From Marinagarivorans sp. (GTDB lineage Bacteria > Pseudomonadota > Gammaproteobacteria > Pseudomonadales > Cellvibrionaceae), in assembly GCA_028281865.1 (NCBI GenBank), contig JANQJB010000007.1, positions 1-64,000 of the forward strand: a stretch of DNA of 64,000 bases. The letters are read 5' to 3'. Under the pieces are notes generated by a model. That model saw only the letters and a program-made list of their open reading frames with translations, searched no databases and was not told the origin of the DNA. Position 1 is the stretch's first letter, and each line of letters begins with the position of its first letter. This document shows, one piece after another, positions 59,311 to 64,000 of this stretch. The translations under genes and the position numbers were made by a program.

Positions 59311-60918
59311 TTAATTAATTGAAATTTTACCGCTTAAGATGGGCGCTACTGTCAACGCTCCTTTAAGCATCGGCTCAATCGCAATCGAGCCAACTAAGAA
59401 CGAACCTAAACCGGTATAAACTATCGTTGCAGAATTAGCTATAACAACAATGCTTTCAATATCTGCACTGATCTCATTATTAATAAGTGTGACATCAGCA
59501 CTAAATGTAGTAAGCGACAACGTTTCTACAATTGCATTAATATTGTTCGATTGTCGAATATCAGCGTCAAATGACGTGAGCTCGATGAATTCCGTATTCG
59601 CGTTTATTAATTGCTCCAACGATACGTCAGCCTGCCCTGCACTTAATTCAATTACCTCCTGTGATGCCTGAATATTACTTCCTTTCACAACATCCGCAGA
59701 GAATGTATTGACTGAAATAATTTCGGTGCTCGCCGCTATTTGATCACCAACGATTACCGTTGCGGAGCCTGCTGATAACTCAATCGCTTCGAACGACGCG
59801 TCTATATTTGATGTTTGATAAACATTAGCATTCAATGCGCTAAGCCAAATAGATTCAACGCTAGCAGCAACGAGACTTGACTGTCGTACTGTCGATTGAA
59901 ATGCCTGTAATGCTATCGTTTCTAAATTTACAGCAATTAAATTTGCCTGTGAAACTTGTGCGCCGAATGCAGTGAAATTTATATTTTCCTGCTGCGCATT
60001 CACTAGCGAACCTTTAGAAACGTCAGCGTTAAATGTTTCTAGCGATAAACTCTCTAAATTCGCCGCAATCTCGTTTGATAACGAAATATCCGCTTGATTA
60101 GCCGTTAGCGTCAATGACTCTAAATTTGCATTTATCAACGAGCTGAGAATGACTGATGCATTGTGTGCAGTGATCTCAATTTGTTCGAGATTAGCATCTA
60201 CAGTATTCCCACTTCCTCCAGCACTAACGCCAACCCCAAATGGTAAAATCCGACTACCGCGAATCCGGTTAGGTTGAAATATGGACCACGGATTTGACGA
60301 CAATAATCGACCTTCCGCATCAGATAATTCCCGGCTCGACATGGCGAACAAAATCATGTCGCCATTTAATCCGTTAGTTTGTCCTGTGCGAGTCCCCAAC
60401 GATAAATTATTTGGTGATACTGCCGCTGCTGTTTCCGTTACATCAACACCGGCACCACCGTTTAACCAATTCCGCAGACGTCTATTTGATCCATCCGAAT
60501 TCCAACTACAAACTAAAATATTCCAACCGTTGTCCGACGATATTCTCGTCGAGTTTGAGCCGTATAAGTCGCAAAAAAATTGGCTGCTAATATGACCAAT
60601 CTCGAAGTTATCATCAAAACCGACGATGCGCTCTAACCCTGACCGAACGGGATTAAAATAAACAATTAGCGAACCCGAAAGCGGCGCTGAAAAATTTTCA
60701 ACCGTTTGAATGTATTGAGACGCCGAAACATTCATGCCAGGCCCAACACCCGTTTTAATTGGTGTAGAACCACTGTTTGTAAACTTGTAATTACCGGTTA
60801 TATCCAGTCGCAAATGCGGTAAAACGCACATGACGTCAGGTACAAACGCACCGCTGCGATTTATACCGGGGATATGATCTACATAGGTCGGTATGTAGCC
60901 ATATTGTTTGCTGAGCAT
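59311..60918 (-). CDS. Fibre-type protein with LamG-like domain and twelve 22-residue repeats
   Basis: A 535-residue protein. Residues about 1-225 look like a concanavalin/LamG-type domain (MLSKQYGYIPTYVDHIPG; ELSDAEGRLLSSNPWSIFQPNR). Residues about 235-505 are twelve tandem units of about 22 residues with the pattern A-N-x-E-x-I-x-L-x-A-x-x-A-x-V, e.g. NANLESLTLTANQADISL. A repeat-built beta-type stalk is likely. It lies before the terminase genes rather than after the tail tip, an unusual place for a fibre. I do not know a named family. Confidence 0.7.
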   Translation of the reverse strand: MLSKQYGYIPTYVDHIPGINRSGAFVPDVMCVLPHLRLDITGNYKFTNSGSTPIKTGVGPGMNVSASQYIQTVENFSAPLSGSLIVYFNPVRSGLERIVGFDDNFEIGHISSQFFCDLYGSNSTRISSDNGWNILVCSWNSDGSNRRLRNWLNGGAGVDVTETAAAVSPNNLSLGTRTGQTNGLNGDMILFAMSSRELSDAEGRLLSSNPWSIFQPNRIRGSRILPFGVGVSAGGSGNTVDANLEQIEITAHNASVILSSLINANLESLTLTANQADISLSNEIAANLESLSLETFNADVSKGSLVNAQQENINFTAFGAQVSQANLIAVNLETIALQAFQSTVRQSSLVAASVESIWLSALNANVYQTSNIDASFEAIELSAGSATVIVGDQIAASTEIISVNTFSADVVKGSNIQASQEVIELSAGQADVSLEQLINANTEFIELTSFDADIRQSNNINAIVETLSLTTFSADVTLINNEISADIESIVVIANSATIVYTGLGSFLVGSIAIEPMLKGALTVAPILSGKISIN

Positions 60919-61329
60919 TTACGCCTGGTCGATTGCGATGGGAACAAATGCAAAAACAGTATTAGCTGAGTTGATAGCGCCCCCACTATCATTATCCAAC
61001 CTAAATTTTGCGTACCGAGACTTAACCACAAAATAGTTAACAACCCTTACTACGGTGCTAGCTTGGCATTTTGCAGAATAAATAGTGTCTAAATTTTCCG
61101 TGTCAGAAAAATCAGTGTTGTTGTCTGACCAAGATACTTGCAGCGAGGCTTGATTAACCGAACCAGACTGACAATCCAGCTCTAATCGAAAGTTAACTTC
61201 TCCTGGAGCTTGCTCCCCGAAGTCTATGCTAGCCGTAAGCGGGCTTTGAGCACCATCGGCTAAATTAGCATTCAAAAGCGCAGGAGCTGTTAAAGCTCCT
61301 GAAAAATCGATTCGTATATCTTGAGCCAT
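60919..61329 (-). CDS. Phage structural-type protein, unknown
   Basis: A 136-residue beta-sandwich-like protein (IRIDFSGALTAPALLNANLAD, EVNFRLELDCQSGSVNQASLQVSWSDNN, VVRVVNYFVVKSRYAKFRLDNDSGG). The pattern suggests a virion surface or fibre component. It overlaps none of its neighbours but lies only 13 bp from the next gene and is adjacent to the repeat protein. Function unknown. Confidence 0.5.
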   Translation of the reverse strand: MAQDIRIDFSGALTAPALLNANLADGAQSPLTASIDFGEQAPGEVNFRLELDCQSGSVNQASLQVSWSDNNTDFSDTENLDTIYSAKCQASTVVRVVNYFVVKSRYAKFRLDNDSGGAINSANTVFAFVPIAIDQA

Positions 61330-61342
61330 ATCGTTTGCCTAT

Positions 61343-61816
61343 TTATGCCGCTACGTAATCTCGCGCGGCAAACCAATCTTCCCTAGTCAAAACTGTATCC
61401 CGTCCAAATAACACCTCAGCTCTCGATGCATGAACAGCCCTATCGTCCTTAACATTCGCCCAAGTAGTTGATTCGGTACCAAATGCTTTTCTAAAGAGCT
61501 TTTTAGCGTGACCAAAAGTTAAAGTAGGGTCTTGCATCGCAGCGCACATCATTCCGTAAATAATATCTTTGTCAAAACCGTTGAGAGCGTTATATTCAGG
61601 CTTGTGAATTTCATCCATGCCGTCGTATAACGGGAATTCATCGAAAGGTACATTAACTGTATCGTTGACTTGCGGATTGTTCGCTTCAAGATTGAGTAAA
61701 TCCAACAGCTTGGCCGTTTCGCTCACCACTGCTGCATAGCCAACTAACTCCGGGTCGTTATTGACTTCGTTTTGCAGTGAAACTAAATGAGTTGTGTTTG
61801 TTCGATCAAATGGCAT
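61343..61816 (-). CDS. Phage protein, unknown (conserved in siphoviruses)
   Basis: A 157-residue protein with an N-terminal segment VSLQNEVNNDPELVGYAAVVSETAKLLDLLN and a C-terminal SRAEVLFGRDTVLTREDWFAARD, a layout I recall from conserved hypothetical phage genes close to fibre clusters. No enzymatic motif. It starts 26 bp after the holin-like gene. Confidence 0.55.
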   Translation of the reverse strand: MPFDRTNTTHLVSLQNEVNNDPELVGYAAVVSETAKLLDLLNLEANNPQVNDTVNVPFDEFPLYDGMDEIHKPEYNALNGFDKDIIYGMMCAAMQDPTLTFGHAKKLFRKAFGTESTTWANVKDDRAVHASRAEVLFGRDTVLTREDWFAARDYVAA

Positions 61817-61842
61817 TGTTTAATTCCTCTATGTAAACGACA

Positions 61843-62178
61843 CTAGTCGCGCATTAACCTTTCTAAAAGACGATCAATTTTCTCCTCTACATCTTTGACG
61901 CCCTGATTTGTATCGCCAATTTTTTCGTTCATCGTCTTTACCTGACTTTTCATCAAAGCAATTTCAGTTTTGACCTGATAGTGAGTCTCGTTGAGAATAG
62001 CAACCTGCTTGTGCAATTCGTCTGCTTTTTTATTCGCTAACGCTGCTTGATTTATTGCGTCGCTGGATCTCGCATCATTTGCCCAATAAAGACCCACCGC
62101 ACCAGCTACCACAAGAGTCCAAGTGATAAAAAAGTCGATTGTCATAAATCGCGGTAAAGAGCTTTTAGCCTCGACCAT
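61843..62178 (-). CDS. Holin-like membrane protein
   Basis: I take the ATG at 62178 (MVEAKSSLPRFMTIDFFITW; CGGAG upstream) over a GTG at 62220. The 111-residue protein has one membrane segment (about 12-33, FFITWTLVVAGAVGLYW) and a long coiled-coil tail (KVQVAILNETHYQVKTEIALMKSQ-type). Holins and spanin-like proteins have this shape. It is the first gene of the late operon after the terminator, where phages often place lysis genes, but no endolysin is nearby. Confidence 0.55.
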   Translation of the reverse strand: MVEAKSSLPRFMTIDFFITWTLVVAGAVGLYWANDARSSDAINQAALANKKADELHKQVAILNETHYQVKTEIALMKSQVKTMNEKIGDTNQGVKDVEEKIDRLLERLMRD

Positions 62179-62270
62179 TGCTAATCTCCGAAATAAACTG
62201 TTCGCCATAAAGCAACGCACCGCTAATTAATGATAGATTCATAATGCAGGTTCACGTGAAACATTTATCG

Positions 62271-62309
62271 AAATAAAAAGAGCCCGCTCTATCGGGGGAA
62301 TAAAGCGGG
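62271..62309 (-). terminator. Terminator between Q-like gene and late operon (tR' analogue)
   Basis: On the minus strand CCCGCT (62304-62309) pairs with AGCGGG (62283-62288) across a loop and is followed by CTCTTTTTATTT. It lies between the zinc-finger gene (62495-63166) and the holin-like gene, as tR' lies between the lambda Q gene and the late genes. The gap 62179-62494 is otherwise free of genes and includes the inverted repeat at 62435-62491. Confidence 0.7.
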
Positions 62310-62434
62310 TAATGAGTTCAAGATAGGAGTGAAAAACGTAGGGAACTCAAGGAAACAAAAGAGCATGTAATGTTGCTAAGCTTCAACAGGGTACTATAAC
62401 AACATACAAAAATTATTAATTAAAACTGGCGTTT

Positions 62435-62491
62435 TGTAAACATAGATTTTTCTATATAAAAATATGTATTAAAAAACTGGCTATGTTTACA
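62435..62491. repeat. Inverted repeat TGTAAACATAG / CTATGTTTACA
   Basis: TGTAAACATAG (62435-62445) and CTATGTTTACA (62481-62491) form a perfect 11-bp inverted repeat spaced 35 bp apart, with the direct repeat AAAACTGGC beside each. The sequence between is AT-rich. The pair sits right after the stop of the Q-like gene and may be an operator pair or a Q-type utilisation site. Confidence 0.65.
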
Positions 62492-62494
62492 GGC

Positions 62495-63166
62495 TTATAA
62501 CCTTTCGATAATACTTCGCTCCCAATTATTGGTTACGCGTTTTATATCTTCGAGTAACAATTTCATCGGAGGGTCATATTCCTGCTTTTTTCTGGATTGA
62601 AAAACTTGTCGACTAATTCCCAATAAACTTGCAATACGTGCCGGTCTTATTCTTAGCCCGCCCTTGCTCTGAATAACGATGAAAGCGATTATGTATTTGA
62701 TTGGGTAGGGCTGGATATTCTTTAACAGTCTCTTATCAACGAGCCTTTCTATGCTTTCATTTGCCTTTTTAATAACGTGCAAACGCAAATTATCGTATAT
62801 TCGATCGACAAGACGATGCCTGTAAAACTCTTCGTAGTCTCTATCGAACTTGTTATTAATCCAGTCACGCCACATCTCACCTACCATGTTACCGCGCATA
62901 GGAATTGGGCTTGATCCTACACCCCCAGGAAAGCTGTACGAATGTACTTTGTTTATCGTTTCTACAGCATGCAGCGGCTCGGGAAAGCCCATAACTGTAC
63001 AGGTATAGGTTAAACACCGATGACAATAAAAATAAGCTGGACCCACAACATTGTCCTCAAGATCTTCTTCCTGATTAATCCGACGATGACCACACTCGCC
63101 GCAAACCTTTACCGGCAGTGAACTTCTTTTTTCAACTAAATTGAAATTGACTAGGGGCGAGTCCAA
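62495..63166 (-). CDS. Zinc-finger regulatory protein, late antiterminator Q-like
   Basis: A 223-residue basic protein with a four-cysteine zinc site (C22-x2-C25 and C48-x2-C51) and a C-terminal helix-turn-helix (ARIASLLGISRQVFQSRKK, about 174-192). The start is a TTG at 63166, since no ATG or GTG comes before C22. Zinc finger plus DNA binding, placement upstream of the late operon and a terminator in the gap are what is expected of a lambda-Q-type antiterminator. Sequence identity to Q was not seen by eye, so the role is inference. Confidence 0.5.
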   Translation of the reverse strand: MDSPLVNFNLVEKRSSLPVKVCGECGHRRINQEEDLEDNVVGPAYFYCHRCLTYTCTVMGFPEPLHAVETINKVHSYSFPGGVGSSPIPMRGNMVGEMWRDWINNKFDRDYEEFYRHRLVDRIYDNLRLHVIKKANESIERLVDKRLLKNIQPYPIKYIIAFIVIQSKGGLRIRPARIASLLGISRQVFQSRKKQEYDPPMKLLLEDIKRVTNNWERSIIERL

Positions 63167-63245
63167 CTTCTGAATACCTTTGCTTCAATCGGGTTTTGAG
63201 GGTCGTTGCTATTCGCTGAATACATAAATAAAGTGATTAACCAAA

Positions 63246-63608
63246 CTAATCGTAAGGTTCGTTTGCGCAAGAGTTTGCATTATCACTAACTTTCGTTGTG
63301 GGTGCTTGGGCGGCCTTCCTCGACTTCTTCCTCATATCAGCGTTAAATGCTTCCTCCCCTGCTAATGCAAAATATGCGCAGCCGTCTACATAGTTATCAC
63401 CGTTGTAAGCACGATTCTCTGACCTTGCTAACTTGAGAGAAATCATGAATTTGTTGCCCTGCTCTTCAGTTAGCTTTATGCCCGTAATGGCTTCGAAAAT
63501 CGCCACGGTTTTGGCCATCGATCTTTCACCCCCTTGGCAACCATACAACTGAGACCTTTTTTGCATTTCCTCACCTGCTTGTCTCAAGTGTTCGTGTGCT
63601 GATTTCAT
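63246..63608 (-). CDS. DUF6378-like phage protein
   Basis: The 120-residue protein has TVAIFEAITGIKLTEEQGNKFMISLKLARSENRAYNGDNYVDGCAYFALAGEEAF, the layout of the DUF6378 family of small phage/prophage proteins. The family has no known function. Its ATG overlaps the preceding stop by one base. It lies 79 bp before the zinc-finger gene. Confidence 0.7.
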   Translation of the reverse strand: MKSAHEHLRQAGEEMQKRSQLYGCQGGERSMAKTVAIFEAITGIKLTEEQGNKFMISLKLARSENRAYNGDNYVDGCAYFALAGEEAFNADMRKKSRKAAQAPTTKVSDNANSCANEPYD

Positions 63609-63964
63609 TAGCGTTTACTCCTGGGAATGTAGTCTTTGAAAAGATAGCCAAAATAAGCAGCTGAACGAGTATCAATGTTTGACTTACCCGTCCAGCCGGT
63701 CATGCGTTCGAATTTATTTTTGTATTTATTACGGTCGGCCCAGTTACCTTTTTGCGGAGGAACTAGCTTGAAAGGCCGTTCATAATATCTTAGAAAGTCA
63801 ACTAAGTGCTTTTGCGCCTGCTGGCATCGACCCACAGACCTCGCAACGTTACGCAATACAACAGTACTCTTACCGTTGTATCGATCGTAAATAAAATTAT
63901 TCTTTAAAACATCTTCAACAACGTAAAGATCAACACTTTCCTCATTTTTTAAAAATAGAGACAT
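63608..63964 (-). CDS. Phage early-region protein, unknown (start uncertain)
   Basis: An at least 118-residue basic protein (VARSVGRCQQAQKHLVDFLRYYERPFKLVPPQKGNWADRNKYKNKFERM), with no recognised domain. The ATG at 63964 lacks a ribosome-binding site, and the frame stays open to the window edge at 64000, so the real start may lie beyond the window. The basic character would suit nucleic-acid binding. It overlaps the next gene by one base. Confidence 0.5.
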   Translation of the reverse strand: MSLFLKNEESVDLYVVEDVLKNNFIYDRYNGKSTVVLRNVARSVGRCQQAQKHLVDFLRYYERPFKLVPPQKGNWADRNKYKNKFERMTGWTGKSNIDTRSAAYFGYLFKDYIPRSKR

Positions 63965-64000
63965 ATCGACAATCGAAAAATTTACGAGCGTCGTTAGCTT

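Larger units (their letters stand above)
35305..64000. mobile_element. Prophage, siphovirus HK97-like, partial (right end outside window)
   Basis: A complete head, connector and tail gene series on the minus strand (terS to tail tip) lies between tRNA-Arg and the window edge, with accessory genes next to the tRNA. No integrase, excisionase or CI/Cro pair was recognised, so these are expected beyond 64,000. The left junction is inferred from the tRNA, and the matching attachment repeat cannot be seen. A 9-bp inverted repeat (TTTATGGGT 35315-35323, ACCCATAAA 35375-35383) lies just inside the junction. The gap 35305-35535 has no gene. Confidence 0.9.

Noticed and set aside
35305-64000. Mu-like transposable prophage
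   Set aside because: Terminase, HK97-type portal and capsid, an S49 protease and the tRNA junction fit a HK97-like siphovirus; no Mu-type transposase or Mu head genes are seen.
1-64000. CRISPR array or insertion sequence with transposase
   Set aside because: No regularly spaced direct repeats with unique spacers and no transposase motif were found in the window.

Overview
The window joins a gammaproteobacterial chromosome segment (1 to about 35,300) to part of a tailed-phage prophage (about 35,305 to 64,000). The polar-flagellum gene order (flgM-flgN, flgA, cheV-cheR, flgBCDE, flgFGHIJKL, flagellins, flaG, fliD), the visible sigma-54 and sigma-28 promoters, and a TonB-dependent receptor with a QIVDAIS/EDIGKLPD-type plug suggest a marine gammaproteobacterium such as the Cellvibrionales. 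The lineage is an inference; no 16S gene is present.

Layout. 1-696 is the N-terminal part of a TonB-dependent receptor with two palindromic operator candidates upstream. 1,020-3,930 holds a saccharopine dehydrogenase-like/DUF4166 pair, msrA and a small HNH protein, all on the minus strand. 4,214-30,201 is a minus-strand flagellar and chemotaxis block: fliD, flaG, two tandem very large flagellins, an unrecognised cadherin-like lipoprotein, flgL to flgB, cheR and cheV. flgA, flgM and flgN are on the plus strand at 30,577-32,467. 32,511-34,819 is an arsenosugar-type trio (arsS radical SAM enzyme plus two glycosyltransferases). A tRNA-Arg(CCT) gene at 35,230-35,304 is probably the phage attachment gene.

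The prophage begins after the tRNA with plus-strand accessory genes: a DUF1643 operon behind a perfect LexA box, a two-gene membrane module, radC plus an HTH gene under a promoter whose spacer is a palindrome, and a lipoprotein. One minus-strand gene also sits under a LexA box. The minus-strand late operon then reads from right to left: a Q-like zinc-finger protein, a terminator, a holin-like gene, fibre- and surface-type genes including a protein with twelve 22-residue repeats, HNH endonuclease, terS, terL, portal, S49 protease, capsid, head-tail joining genes, tail tube, tail chaperone with a probable -1 frameshift, tape measure, tail tip and two fibre-type genes. No integrase, CI-type repressor or endolysin was recognised; the prophage continues past the right edge.

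How it fits together. Rod/hook genes flgB and flgF and the distal flagellin have sigma-54 -24/-12 promoters; the proximal flagellin and flgM have sigma-28 promoters. This is the class III/class IV hierarchy known from Vibrio and Pseudomonas. The flagellin-flagellin and flaG-fliD gaps contain large stem-structured elements whose minus strand is rich in GGA motifs, some in hairpin loops, as in CsrA/RsmA-binding RNAs. With the SOS-controlled accessory switch of the prophage, these are the most interesting non-coding signals in the window.
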